64,000 nucleotides of DNA from positions 8,739,943 through 8,803,942 of the forward strand of contig OX387603.1 in NCBI GenBank assembly GCA_947568835.1, read 5' to 3'. The position numbers and the translations under genes were made by a program. Origin of the DNA: Protonemura montana. Lineage: Eukaryota > Arthropoda > Insecta > Plecoptera > Nemouridae. The notes beneath the pieces were generated by a model. The model saw only the letters and a list, made by a program, of their open reading frames with translations, was not told the DNA's origin and searched no databases. Within the stretch, counting starts at the first letter, position 1. Each line of letters begins with the position of its first letter. Below are positions 45,511-58,487 of this stretch, one piece after another.

Positions 45511-48500
45511 ATTATCCTGATACCCAACTGATATTTCCTAACAATGTGCTAGCAACCTTTTACTGACCTAAATGTATCTGTCTGGACCTATTTTATACGG
45601 AGAACACAGCACAACTTGATTACACTTTCGATGTCATTTTAAGCACATACTCCACGGTGAGTTCAATTCACGAAACACGTTCATAAAAACAGAACGAGTT
45701 CGCAAAATAAAATGGCACGTCCGCATGAAGCCGTTCGCCAAAGAATTACATTTTAGTGTGGCCAGAATTTTTTTTTACACTGTCCCAATGACGTAACTGG
45801 ATTGAGTAACACAATCCAGTTTCCCCATTAGGTCGTAACATATTCAAAACTGCCAATAAACTTCACAGGAATAAAAAACCGCACGTAGATAGATTCCCAT
45901 TAAATCACTTGTAAATCATCAGAAACTGTCTGGGGTATCACAAATTCAGAGAGCCCGACTAAAGGTGTGCACTCCCTCAACAAAAATCCGGTCGATACAT
46001 CATGCATAAAAGCTTTCTGCCATTTCGATTAGCCAGCGACAAAAAAAAAACTTACTAAAATCAATGCCAATCAATTTGTTTCCCGATGACATTGACTGGC
46101 TATGCACACGCGCACTGCTAAAAGCTCACAGGTTCGAGACTTGGCTAGTGCAAATAATTAATGACCCGCGACAGAGAGATCCCGATGGCGGGTTGCCAAA
46201 ATTGTTTCACGGAAGGTGGGTCTTCGGTTTTTTCTCTTTTACAGGTTGCAACCATAACCTATAGCACAGTACCGCCAGACGACTATTTTTATTCACAATC
46301 GCGTAATTGCTTATTTATAGTTCTAGTCACGTGACCGACCTACTATTAGCTGATAATGGAACGGTTATTAGTTGAAATCATATTTTAGAAGTAACGGTTT
46401 AGTTTTGCAACAAGTTTCAGAATTTTCAATTCGTTCGAAACGACGGACCACATTCTGTGGAAAAGACAACCACCAAACATAGATTGATTCAACAATGCCG
46501 TTCATACGTATGCCACGGCCTGCTATAGACACGCTTGGCAGAGTCGATGTATTGCTATATTTCACTTTTAGTGGCGGTGACTTTCGGCGCATGAGCGTCA
46601 AAACAATGGGTTCGTTTGAAATATCTCTTCACGAAAAGAAAAAGTTTTGGCGGGTGAAATTATTGGCGAATTCAGTAAAAGTTTTGTCGGGAAAATAACG
46701 GTCGTGCAGCAAAATTTTGCAACACGATCGTGGATTCCGGCAAGTTCCCGTCCATTTTGCGAACAATTTTTTTTTTATACATATTTTTAGGAAATTCATA
46801 AAAAAACGGAAGTGATTTTCGTAAACGCACGATAAGAGGAACGTCGGTGGGTGGGGGAAAAGAGTGGGGAAGGGTTCATTCCCCTTGGCTGCAGTCAGTG
46901 CAAGCATGTATACTAAATTTAGCGCCGTTGAATAAGTTAAACCTTGATAGTCATCAAAATGGACGTAATACCCAATTTCGCTCGTTAAAAACCCTGTGGC
47001 GGCGGTATGAATTACGAATGACCAAGCCCCAATCCGGCTTCATAAGCAAATTTGTAAAACGTACCCTAATTTTTAACCTTAAAACCATTTAAAGGAAGTC
47101 AAAATGCTTGCACATGTTGTGGTCATTTCCCCAGCATATTTACTCATTCCCGAATACCTCCACGACAGACATGGAATATCGCTCCCTTTTCCGGCGAGAT
47201 TCCTGTCCAACGCACCTCTGACTATTTCCAGAAAAATTCCCTACCCGCTACCGCACGACCCCTTCCGCCACCAAGGCAAAGCATCGACAAACGCGAAACA
47301 GCTGCCAATGACTTCGCGGGCTCACGGTCCCATGAGACCAACCTGACGTGATCATCACTCCACGATTAGCGGGTATAGCTTGTTTTCATGTCGCCGTGAA
47401 TGCGAGCTCCAGTTGGGAAAAGGGGCTTCAAGTTGTGTAGAAGGCACATTAGGGAGAATGAGATACGAGGACTGTATTTCTGGGGGTGAACCGTGATTTT
47501 GATATCGCAGTCATAGATACTTTTTAAGTCAAAAGCGTGATAAAATAGATGCATAAATGATTCATCACAGCGATATCAGGAATATTCTCACCTTAAAGAA
47601 GAATGATTAATACATGGTGATTATTTCCCTGTGTCCTTCTTTGGTTCGGTCATCATTAAAATTGGAAACCGTGCCGTTTGATTGAGTATAATTAACTGTA
47701 GCTATTTTTTTAAATATCAGTTTATCATGACTTTATATTATAAAAAAGGTAATTCTGTTATGTTCATCACAACCTTGATTTATAGGATACCGCATCACAG
47801 CCCTCTGTATGAATTTGTTTCCGCTAGCCCTTTCGGCAGATCTAGATGGGTATTAATGGTTACTTAGTGTACTGAGTGGTAATTGATGCAGGTTATTTTC
47901 AATACTTTAATTCTTTTCTTCCTGCGGACATATTTATAAAGTATATAACGGGTTTGTTACACCCTGGCCGATATTCTACCGGACAAGCACCTACCTCAGA
48001 TTTCCTATCTGTGTGTGTGTGTACCTTATGAAAAATGCCAGCTAAAAATCCTTGTCTCTCCCCGTGTTTTCCCTCCTGATCGGCGTCTACCCCGTTCACT
48101 GTACCCGGATCTCGTTATAAGCGATTCAGTGCCGAGGGTAAACAGGATCAAAGGATGCTGCAGTCTCGCGAAATGATTCGTCGAAATCCGATCCGAATAT
48201 TTATTCGCGATCGAAGCGAATCAACTCACTGGCGTCCAGTCTACCGCGCCGTGCACGTTTTCTACAAAGGAAATCGCGGGGGCGAGTTTTCCGTGGCAAG
48301 CGTCGGGTGTGAACGCGTTTGTTTGGGGAAGAAGAAAACGCGTGGAGAAAACTGCTTTGAGTGAGTTGGAAGTTTTTTTTTTATATATCTCAGACAATTG
48401 GCGAGAAAAATATTATATTTCTTATTTACTTTCGCTTAAATCTGGAAGTATTGACCAAGGAAACTGTCGATGGAAACAACTGAAAGCGCGGTGAGCAAAC

Positions 48501-49635
48501 AAACAGTCCGATGAAAAAATAAATAAAAACTGCAAACAAAAGCGAGTGCTTTGAAAGTATCTGATCGGTCATGGGTTTGACAGAAGGAAACTTAACTCAC
48601 TCCCTATTATTTCTTTAACTCGCGTCAGAATCCTACAGGAAGATGAAGAATCTACGCTTTAAAGCGTCGGATGTTTAGTCAAATTGTTTTGTCCATCGTG
48701 ATTTACCTGCAAGATTATTTTGGTCAAGCAATTAAATTTCTTCGTGTAGAAAAAAGAAAATATAGAATACAAAACAGTATTTCCGGCAAATAGTGAATCA
48801 AAGGGAGCATGCGTACAACCTCGTGCAAAAACTAGAAACAACAAGACCAACACGAATCTAGGGAGCCGTTTATCATCGCAGTCGTCTCCGCCTCCTAGAT
48901 CGATCACTTAGCAATGACTCTTAATTTACAGAAACATTCAATTAAAATCTAAAACAAACGCCCTCCGGGGCTTGGGGGGTGGGGGGCGGGAGAGAGGGCG
49001 TTAAACTCAACGCAAATCTGGCCGATTCGTTGTCCCTCATCCCCGCCATGAAACCTTGACATTTATTGCGACCCCTTGTTGGCAATTTTCCCTTGGGGAG
49101 GCCAAGGTGAGCTCCAAATGCGGATGTTTGAAGTGGCACCTCGATATCTGACTAATGTTACGAAATAGAAGTCAAAAACTGGCTTAAAGCGATATATCGA
49201 AGCTTAAATGCTTGCTATTTGCACCCGTGATATCAAATTTTCGAGTTTTTCCTTTAAATTTGGAACAAATTCCTTCGTTTCTTCCCTTATGTTTAATACA
49301 GTCTCTGAGATTTAGAGATTTTTTAGAACATTTTCTAGATTTCGAGATTTAGTAACTAGTACATGTTACGAAACTTCGAGAAATTTTAGTTGTCCTTTAC
49401 TTAGCATTCTAAACCTATTTCAAATAGTTGTTCTTAAAACTAGTGCTAAGGATAAATCAAGTAGACATGAGTCTAAAAACCATCATACAGTCTCTCAGAT
49501 CTCTTTGCAGCAAACTTCTCTTTTTTAATAAACTTTTCTTCCCACCAAGATTTCTTCAGATTATATCATGGACTTGCAGATGGTTACAAACTGTTCGTAT
49601 TCTGTGTAAATTAATGTGATTATCCATTTCTTTAG
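45511..49635. other. Spacer or intron with no supportable exon
   Basis: AT-rich. Short ORFs such as 47104-47346 (plus) have no flanking splice sites I trust. A short GT tract lies at 48011. Confidence 0.45.
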
Positions 49636-49786
49636 GGAAAGCCGGTGGTTCTTTTTCCCCTTGCCATCCCAAGTCCTTGGCCACCAACGCAAAGCTTCAT
49701 GCCTCTTCAGACGCCCTCCGACGCCCGCTTAACGGCGACGTCGGCGTCGCGACGCGATCAATCTGTAGCCGTCGCGACGCTCACAG
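49636..49786 (+). CDS. Candidate orphan exon (weak)
   Basis: A 151-nt GC-rich segment flanked by a plus-strand acceptor (ATCCATTTCTTTAG) and donor (CACAG|GTATGG). Two plus frames are open throughout and all minus frames carry stops. One reads LATNAKLHASSDALRRPLNG, the other GKPVVLFPLAIPSPW. No partner exon was found and neither peptide is recognised, so it could equally be a regulatory GC-rich block. Confidence 0.25.
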
Positions 49787-50542
49787 GTATGGCAAACTGC
49801 TGATGTGATCTCATCGATTTAGCGACATTTTAACGGCATGCCTTTTTATTCCGAGTAATAGCCGTATTGGACATTGACGCTTTGAAAATGCCTTCATATA
49901 TATGTGTTGGACTGGTATTTTGTACAGTCGTAAACAAGACATGAGCGAATCATCTTTTTATATATTTTTCTTGAATGGAAGACAGTAATTGTGTGGTTTC
50001 AGACTGTATTGACTGCTGCCCCTTTACAAGTTGCACGGGGATGTTAATAGTGATACACCCTTTCATGTTCTTGAAAAGTCTTTCAGGGAAAATAGACAGC
50101 ACTATTGACAATGTCTCTAAAAATGTATGGAACAGGAAGGGTGACAGTACGAGTTCATATCTCTGTACGCGAGAGACGTACTCGAAGAGTGAGACAAACA
50201 AATATGATTATTATACTATCGGTTGTATTATAGTGTATATAGTGTAAAAAAAAACTTTTGTCTCGCAGAGAAATTTCTTTGAAAAAAAGGTTTTTATTTT
50301 CCCAACAATATGTGAGTATTTGTGCTTCAATATCTGTAATGATGTTTTTTTTTTTTTTTAAGGAGTAAGTAAGATACTTCCGTGCATCCATGCATGCAAT
50401 GTGTTTTACCCCTTCACTGAATTGAATGGAACACAGAAGCTATGGGGTAGGGGACGTTTTTTAATAGGGTGGTAAAAAATCAATACCATCTAAAAAAAAT
50501 CATCTTAGCGCAAGCTAGTTTGTTAAAATGGATATTGCACAT

Positions 50543-50950
50543 CATTGATTTGTTGTGTTTTATGAATAACGACGCACTGTTTAGACAGTCGGACCCTTTA
50601 CAGTCGGTAAATGAGTGGGTGATGATGAGGATGTAGTTGAAACTAATCCAGCCTAGGAGGGAAGAAGTAAGCCCTGGTGCCGACATGTAGCTTTATACTG
50701 TCAAAGAGCACCGAGGAGATCACAGGTCTTAAGTCCCTTCCGAAGGACGGGACAACGCGAACAACAGGATTTCTCCACAAATCCATGCTGTCGGGGGGTG
50801 GATACGCAAGACGAGTGAAGTTTCTGTACTAACTTTCGTCCTCCAACCTCTCTCTCGAACAGAACTGGTCATGTGAATGGTCACCCATCCAATACCTATA
50901 GCCCACCGCAGTGTTGCTTAACCTCGATGATCTTACGAGAACCGCGGTAA
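50543..50950 (-). mobile_element. 5S-rRNA-derived SINE, near full length
   Basis: On the minus strand the head near 50950 has TCTCGTAAGATCATCGAGGT, TAAGCAACACTGCGGTGGGC and ATTGGATGGGTGACCATTC. The body has GTTCGAGAGAGAGGTTGGAG, CCGTCCTTCGGAAGGGACTT and CTAGGCTGG. The tail CTAAACAGTGCGTCG leads to ACACAACAAATCAAT. The body is among the best preserved in the window. Confidence 0.8.
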
Positions 50951-53900
50951 AAAAAAAACTATATAAGAGTACGGACCAGAGTTGTTCACTCCGTCCATTC
51001 ACTGCTCTGGTCCATGATTTTGCCCTAAATCGAATAAAACTCCACCTCATCCACTTGGCTTAGCACACGGCCAGTGAGTAAAGCAGACGCCAGAGCAAGG
51101 GTGAAGGCGTTCGATTGAAAACAAGTGAACCAGCTTGAGACAGCTGAATCGAACTAGCCGATCAATCACGTGGTTGACCCGGGTCAACCCGATGGGCCGT
51201 GACATGGGGAACAGGGAGGGGGATGGGGGTCATTCAAACACGTATCCTCGCGTCCGATGGGCACTTCCAAGATTGGACGGAAATCTTGCCAGAGATCGGC
51301 GTCGACTGCATGTAGAAATATTGTCACACTGGAAAAAGGCCAGTTTCACGATTTTAGACGGTAGAAAAAAGAAAAAATTTCAAGAAAATGCAGTATTTTT
51401 GAAAAGCGCAGTGATCATTTAAAAATAGATGTTTGTATTAATTCGGTGTCGAGTTCGTGTGTCCACTTTTCTTGCATTTTTTGTCATAATTTATCAAATG
51501 TTTGCAGACACAATATATATAGACTGGCGCTTTACCCACGGGTAATATAAAAATAACAAAGAGAGCCATGTTATAATAAAAAAAATGGAATCTCTTGAAG
51601 AGCAGAAGGATTTTTTGCACGAAATAATTTGCAAAAGTTGAAAAATTTCCTATGCCACTGATTGCCAATGGGAATAATGTTAAATATTTTTGTGCAAATG
51701 TGAATGGGGCTTTTTTGTGTACAAAGAGTGTGCTGATAAGTGGATCAGACTACCATTTCTTGAAGAATGATTGTGATCTGTAAAATTGTGTATTAATAAA
51801 AAAACTATCCTTCCGTGTTCGGCACTTTTGCAAGAGTTTAGGGAAGGTATAACTTCTAGCAGGAGCTATTTACTGTTGTGCAAGTTTTCCCAGCCATTCC
51901 AACACGAACTGAGGACTTTAACTTTTGCACGCAGAGCTGAAAACGGTCTCTGTATTCGAAACGTTGTGAAAATGTTGAGCGTCATTTTTCCTCAAGTCCT
52001 CAGGGAGAAATTCACTAGCGTCCCCCTGACAGAATCGATGCCAGCTCAACTTGCTAATTCATGCGAATTTAAGATAAATAAAACGTTGAGCCACTTCACG
52101 TTTATGGATTTCTTTCTTTTTTTATGTGTGTTCATCGCTGTATGTTCCATGTCTTCGGAAACGCGGAAACAGACAAACCGACCCTTACTTAGAACGAGGG
52201 GTTACTTGACCCGTCCACCCCAAATAGCTTAAAAAAACAATTGAGCACACAATTTCAGCTATAGATGATTCGATCATTTATTCAACATCTCGCCGGTGCC
52301 CGGCTACTGAAGCAGACGTTAACATCGAAACGGACGGTTAATCAATTATTACAAGTTTCAGAAACTTTAACTCAAACACTGAGCGACCAAAATGGGGAGC
52401 CCCAAATTCTGAAAGCCATCTAAGAAATTAACACTCAAAGCTCAGACCGGGCAAATCCCATGCTTCGTTTCTCGTGCAATTGCGACATTTTATATCCCAA
52501 TAGTCCATCGAGAACGAAACATATACACGATGACCAACACAAAAGTGTCGCCAGTAATCACTTGGTGTCAACGCCTGACAAAACGAAGTGACCATCATCC
52601 CTTCAAACACACACACCCTTAACTCATCAACCTCACGACGACCCCGCGCATATACCTGTGGCTTCGCACGCCCTTATCGTCCACCCCACCCCTCCGTAGA
52701 CCCGATGGGCGGCTCAGAATGATAAGCTCCTTTGCGCGCCCTTTGACCCTTACAACTTAAGCCCCGCGTGTCTATCAAACTGGGCAGCGTGCTAAGCGTG
52801 CGTAAACACGAAAGAAAAAGTGCATGTACACCTTACCTACAATACCTTAGCGGAAAGCTTGCGTCTTATGATTTGCGGGCTCGTTACGATAATTGTGTGA
52901 CGTGAAACTGCACTGAGTAGAGAACACGTCACTGATGTTGAGGAGTCGCCGGTCCAACGGGCACCCCTTTCGGCTCGACGTGCGAGGAAGCACTAACAGC
53001 AAGCGGCGGGTGAATTGAAACGAAAATAATCAATATACGCGGAGAGTCGCCGATGTGAGAGCGACCGTTTGACGCGATCGCCGCTAGAGTTCGTACGACG
53101 CGACCGTTCTACGTTTCAAAAAAATGGAGTGCGCTAGCAAAGTCCAGCGCATTTTATTGTTTAACGGTTTTTTGAATTCCAATTTGTGCTTTTTTTTCCT
53201 CGTTTTTTGTTTCTATTTGTTAGCTACGTTTTCAGGGCGTGGATTGCGTTTGGGTGCGACGTGACGATGTTTTCAGGTGGCTGTGTGCGTGTATAGGCGT
53301 GGCGACGCCACGAGGTTCGCAGTGACGCCGTGAGGCGACGTCCGCGACGCCTGGCACTGCCATCTGTGGGCGTTGACTGGTGGTATCCGCGGGGTGAAAT
53401 AATAATTTATGATAGAGTTTTTTTTTTCAGTTTTTTCAGTGTAGCTGCGTCGATGGATGCAGGATTATAGGTTTATGTGGTTTAAAAATATGTGAATTAA
53501 TGCCGCCATATTTGCGGGGAACGGAGGAAAAATGTGAAAAACTTTGCCCTTACCTAGACTACAAGGAAGTAGGTACAGATCGTAAAGACCGAGAGGAGAG
53601 ATGCGCTCTCAAAAAACCGAATATATTTTTAATTAGGATAGACATTACAAATACAAAAAAAAACTTGCGGGCTTTTAGCAAAATCGGTGCCAAATAAAAT
53701 GCGTGTAAGATGTGAAGTAGTGTTCAAAATATTCGCAATATTTCTCATGCCGCATCTCATTTGGGTATTTGCATAATATTTCTTTTCTTTATGAACTTCA
53801 TGACATACACATTTCAAATGAATACATGAAATAAATATAAAACCATTCTAAAATATTAAAGCCATCATAACCTAGAAATGCCCGCGCGACTTTCGACAAA

Positions 53901-56579
53901 CGAAACTCTGAAATTGTCCTGTAACTCAGATATAAACCACCAGTCAATAAACAACAAAACAACATTAACATCCACCGATTCCAACTGCAAAACAACCCTT
54001 AGCCGCCTCAACGACACTTTCAATTCAAATATCCAATCGAATGTCGTTTGCTTTATGGTCCTTGTCTCGCGGTCTTGACAAACTGCCACAGGGCAGAAAT
54101 AAAATCAGCCCAGCCCCCCCTCCAGCGCGCGTTGTTGTCCAAGGAGGACATCAATTATTTACAACCCCTTGTGGTTCAATGCACCAAACGCACGGCTGAT
54201 CGATACGAAGTCCGCCAACGTTTGCGGTCGGTGCATTTGGATGCAGAAACGACACCAGCGCTGCATTTTTAAATGCACTTTGATGTATACAAGCAAATTG
54301 CTGACAATTTCACTGTGTGCAAAAGTTTTCTTTAGTTTCAGGTCCTGCTTAACTAAACAAAACATACATATCAAAGCACTAACTTATAAACACAAACGCG
54401 TGAAACGTCAAAAATGTTTTTCATTTAAAATGGCAAAGTCACTGGATACTTGATCGTTTTTTTTTTTCTGGTACATAACTCCAAAGCCACCTGTTATTGG
54501 TAACGGCTATTTATAAATTCAAACAAACGGCGGTAAATTTCAAAATTAATCAAACATACCACGAGGCAGCACTCGATGTATCATTTGTTTCCCTGGTCGA
54601 CGTGACCCAGAATCGCAAAAGGAAACAGGAATGCTGACAAATTGGGCAACATCTCGTCGGAACAAGCAATTGATTACCGGTACACGTCATTAATTATCTT
54701 CCCATCGGTATGGTTGTCCAACACCACGATCAGCAACAACAACAACAACAGAAACAAACAAACAAACACCGACCAAAGCACGGCTGCATTTGAACGATAA
54801 TTTAATTGTCTAAATTAATTGTCAATAAAACGATAACAATTGCACACATACACAGGTATTAATGGCTAAAATCAAATTATACCTCGCGGGGCCCACGCTT
54901 TATCGAATCCCGTAAGTCGCCGTTACATTGGGCGTAGACGGGTGGGATTTCGTTGCGGCTGACACGGACTGGCTCACAGAAACCCACGCGCGATTGGGTC
55001 AGCCGAAGCGTTTGATGAGCCACGCAAAGTGCGTTTCATTAGCGGCGTGATTTAATTAGTAGCGGTGCTTTAAAGCAATACCTCTAGATCGACAACGTGG
55101 CAAAAAGCCTGCAGGGCTTGGCGGCAATATGGCGGGCGTTTGATTGATTTACAGAATGGGACGGGGTGTTTGCGTAGTGGAAACGGTTCTTGTGAGAGAG
55201 AGTAATACGGCTCGCAAGCCCCTCAGGGAACCTGCCGTATTTGTGACTAGTGCCGTGGTGGTTACCACCTTTTTTTGCAATGGAAAATCATGATTAACAC
55301 GGAGTTCTCGGGCTCGCAAATAATTTGCATGTTCTCGGATATATTTCCATTTGAAACACGTCAGTGAGTTTAGCTTCCAGTTATGTTCTCGTGTAAGTGC
55401 AATAACTTTACTGGCAGAGCTTATCAACCTTTTGATTAAATCAGTTCTATTGGCGGCGGCACAGTCCATCGTAAGGGTGCTTCAACAGAAAGCGTTGACT
55501 CTGAATTGAACTAAGTCAAACCGCAATCAGTTTCAAACTTTTCTCGACCACTTTTCCACGCATGCGGTTTAGGTCATAATTTATTCACCTGAAATTTTTT
55601 TCTCTTCGGGAAATGGAAGATGTGCAATAAGTTTTGTCTTTCGAATACTATATACTTTTTCATTAAACAAGTTTCAAGGACACGTCGGCAACCGTTCAAG
55701 GTTCGCTATGTGTATACCTGTGGTCATTGTCAACTATTTCAATTGAAGGAAAACACAAATTTCCGTCAACATTGAGGTTACAGAACTTAATTTGAAAACT
55801 AATGTGGCACGTTTCATGTTACACACAAGGATCGTTATCAAGGTAAGTTGTAAAAGATCATAAATGATCAAAGCGAGGGATCGGTGACAACAGCATCATT
55901 ACACTCCAGTAAAACAGCACGCAAACACAATATGTTAATTTGTCTAATGAAACAAGTTAAAGGCGCTGTAAACAGAGATAACGTGATATTCGTGCAACAC
56001 AGTGTATACAGATTTGTAATTGTATTCACAAACGTGGATAAGTCAAACCATGAGTGAACTTTCGAGTTGTATTTCATGCGTAACTGTTCTAGCTTGCTAT
56101 GAATCTGACGTTATATCCTTGGCTCATTTGATTTGTCATTGAGTCGCAATTATAATGTTTAATTGTCTGCGCAAAAAATACCGGCAAATTTTATTAATAC
56201 TATAAAAAGCATCGAATCAGTCGCTACAAACAACGACAAAAAATAATTATACTTCTAGATAGAGTCACCCTCGTTTCGGATAATAAGTAAGTTAGTTTCG
56301 TTACTTCTTGCAGATTTCTCGCATATGAGACTGGTTCGCGCTTAATTAATCTTTGTTAATGCTAGTCTTCACAACTTATTACATGTAACGGTATTTTCAG
56401 TAGTATTTATATAATTATGTGGGTGTGTTTTAAAATTACGGCCACTAGCGCCATCGAATGGCTAGCTCATTACCAAATACGAAAGACTTTTTCTCATCAA
56501 AACGTCACTATGACTTTTATAGTTAACAATTTAAGTCTAGTGGCAGTTCCCTTTAATTGTTGACAATCACAATAATAAT
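50951..56579. other. Spacer or intron; GC-rich promoter-like block at 52640-53400
   Basis: Mostly AT-rich without supportable exons. The block 52640-53400 is GC-rich with many CpGs. On the minus strand it has two donor-like sites (CACAG|GTATAT near 52655 and TAG|GTAAGG near 52837) and an initiator-like ACTCAGTGCAG near 52910. It might be a 5' UTR or promoter for a minus-strand transcript. Confidence 0.3.
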
Positions 56580-56850
56580 TTATAAAAAAAACGAGACCAC
56601 ATCGCACTGGCAACACAGCGCGTGCATTCCTCGCCGTATCCGCAACAACCCTTCGCGACCGACCATCAAGATGTCCTGTTCTAGGTCTTCCTTCGGATCT
56701 CCGTTACGCAGACACAATCCGATAATCCCCCACCACCCCCCAGTAAACCTCTCAACGCGGTGCTCGACGGCCGGATCGGGTGACCAGGCGATGACAGAGA
56801 CGACCGCAACTTCGATGAGGGCGGAAAAGTTGTCATCGTATGGGAGAGAA
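56580..56850 (-). other. Orphan minus-strand open frame, unassigned
   Basis: The frame is open from upstream of 56850 to TAA at 56580-56582 without an in-frame early ATG. It reads YDDNFSALIEVAVVSVIAW, PDPAVEHRVERFTGGWWGII and DPKEDLEQDILMVGREGLLR. Third positions favour G/C and the peptide looks protein-like (acidic plus hydrophobic blocks, a few Cys at the end). No splice acceptor was firmly identified, and it begins just after a poly-T tract. It could be a gene fragment or part of an undescribed repeat. Confidence 0.3.
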
Positions 56851-57256
56851 GTTTTTTTTTTTACAAGTATACAGTAGTGTTTCTCTGGTTAACTTGTGGA
56901 ATTGGCAGTCTTATACTTATGTCGGATTTACATGTTTTGGTTTTTCTTGCGTCTTATGGGGATCAATGGATTATTCTTGCCATGCAAAGTGATTCGGCTA
57001 TGGTATACGCGGTAGTCAGTAAACAAACATAAAGTAGGATCGCTTTAAACTTCCCGCTTAACAACCAAGTTCAATTTTACTAATGCCGTTTTCGACTGGC
57101 CTGCACCAGGACGCGTTTATAGCTTGTTCGATGCTCTCGTGCTCTCTGCACCAGCTCCGAGCAAAGGCGCTCCCACCAGAACACTGTCAGTGCATTAATT
57201 TGTTTTCCAATTGCACAATATTAATACTCGGAACAAGAAAAGTGCACCGGGGGTGA

Positions 57257-57345
57257 CCACGTGAACGTTGCATTGGGGCAGTCACATGCTCATAAGAACA
57301 CGTGAAAGTTGCATTGGGGCAGAGTCACATGCCCAGTCGAACACG
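57257..57345. repeat. Tandem duplication of about 48 bp
   Basis: CACGTGAACGTTGCATTGGGGCAG...TCACATGCTCA is followed by CACGTGAAAGTTGCATTGGG...TCACATGCCCA. The two units differ at a few positions. Confidence 0.6.
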
Positions 57346-57425
57346 CAGATCGTCCCCAGTGCACACCCGGGGCGTACCGGGGCAGCCAGTCGAATACGCC
57401 AAAAGTAAAGCTTTGGAACCAGCAC

Positions 57426-57467
57426 CTTAGAGAAAAGAATATGGGTTATCATATTCTTTTCTCTAAG
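57426..57467. repeat. Perfect 18-bp inverted repeat hairpin
   Basis: CTTAGAGAAAAGAATATG at 57426-57443 pairs perfectly with 57450-57467 around a GGTTAT loop. The first 17 bases of the motif (ACCTTAGAGAAAAGAAT) recur exactly at 42787-42803. Confidence 0.75.
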
Positions 57468-58487
57468 CCAGCACTAGCTAAGCCAAGTGGCTTCCCAGGA
57501 ATTCGTTTCTCACAACTCGGCTATCCCTTGATTTCATCGATTGTATGAAGTTAGGCCGCAAAATACAAACAAATTATAGTTTTTAAACTGTATTTATTAC
57601 ATATTATTTGCAGTCTGGTTGTAAAGTTTACTTAATTCTCTGTTCAGTTGATCAAACGACGGCCAATCGGTATCAAAATGTGCATTTCGATTGAGGAGGA
57701 AGACCACTAGTGGCTTCAGGACCATTTTTGCAGGCCAATCAAGGCAATACCGTTAATGCTAGAATGCATTGATTATGCCGTAATAAATAACGACATTTTG
57801 AAGGAAAACATTTTTTTTTCAACTGCCTTAATCACCGCCCTAGAAATTTATCTTGCAGTTCATGCCAACTGATACAAGTGAAAGAAAATATATGTTCGCA
57901 AGGCCCATGTTCTTCCGAAATCAAATCATTTATCTACACAACAAACTCGCTTTCGCAATGCCACCGACTTGATCCAGTTCATTCGTGCTGTACACACTGG
58001 GAAGCGATAGGCGAGAATAATTGTGGAGCAACTAGTTCACTAAACGGTCATCGTCTGACAGCCACAACGCTCGAAAACAACGCGTCGGTCACCCCAACCC
58101 CCTCCCCAACAGGGTCGTGTTTCGACCACCACGGCCCCGACGCCAGGCTGACGCCGCGGAATGCAATCAATCGCTTAATTTGATTTGGAAGCGCGCAGAG
58201 AGGCGCTGCCACCGCATCGCGGCCTGCAGTGGAAGACCCATGCGTTTGGTGCGGCTCAAATTTAGTCGATTTCTTTCTCGCTGATGCATTGTTTAGTTTT
58301 AGAGTAAAATGCAAGCATGTTTTGCATCGTACCATGTGGCACTGGGTTGGTGCTGATCAAGATAAAAGATACATCCATAAACAGTACTACGCAGAGAAAT
58401 CATTCTTCTCTCAATTTGTCAAAGGGTGACCGGCGATATGAATTCCCCCATCTACGATCCCAGCGAGTTATCTCTGAATTGTTGTAC

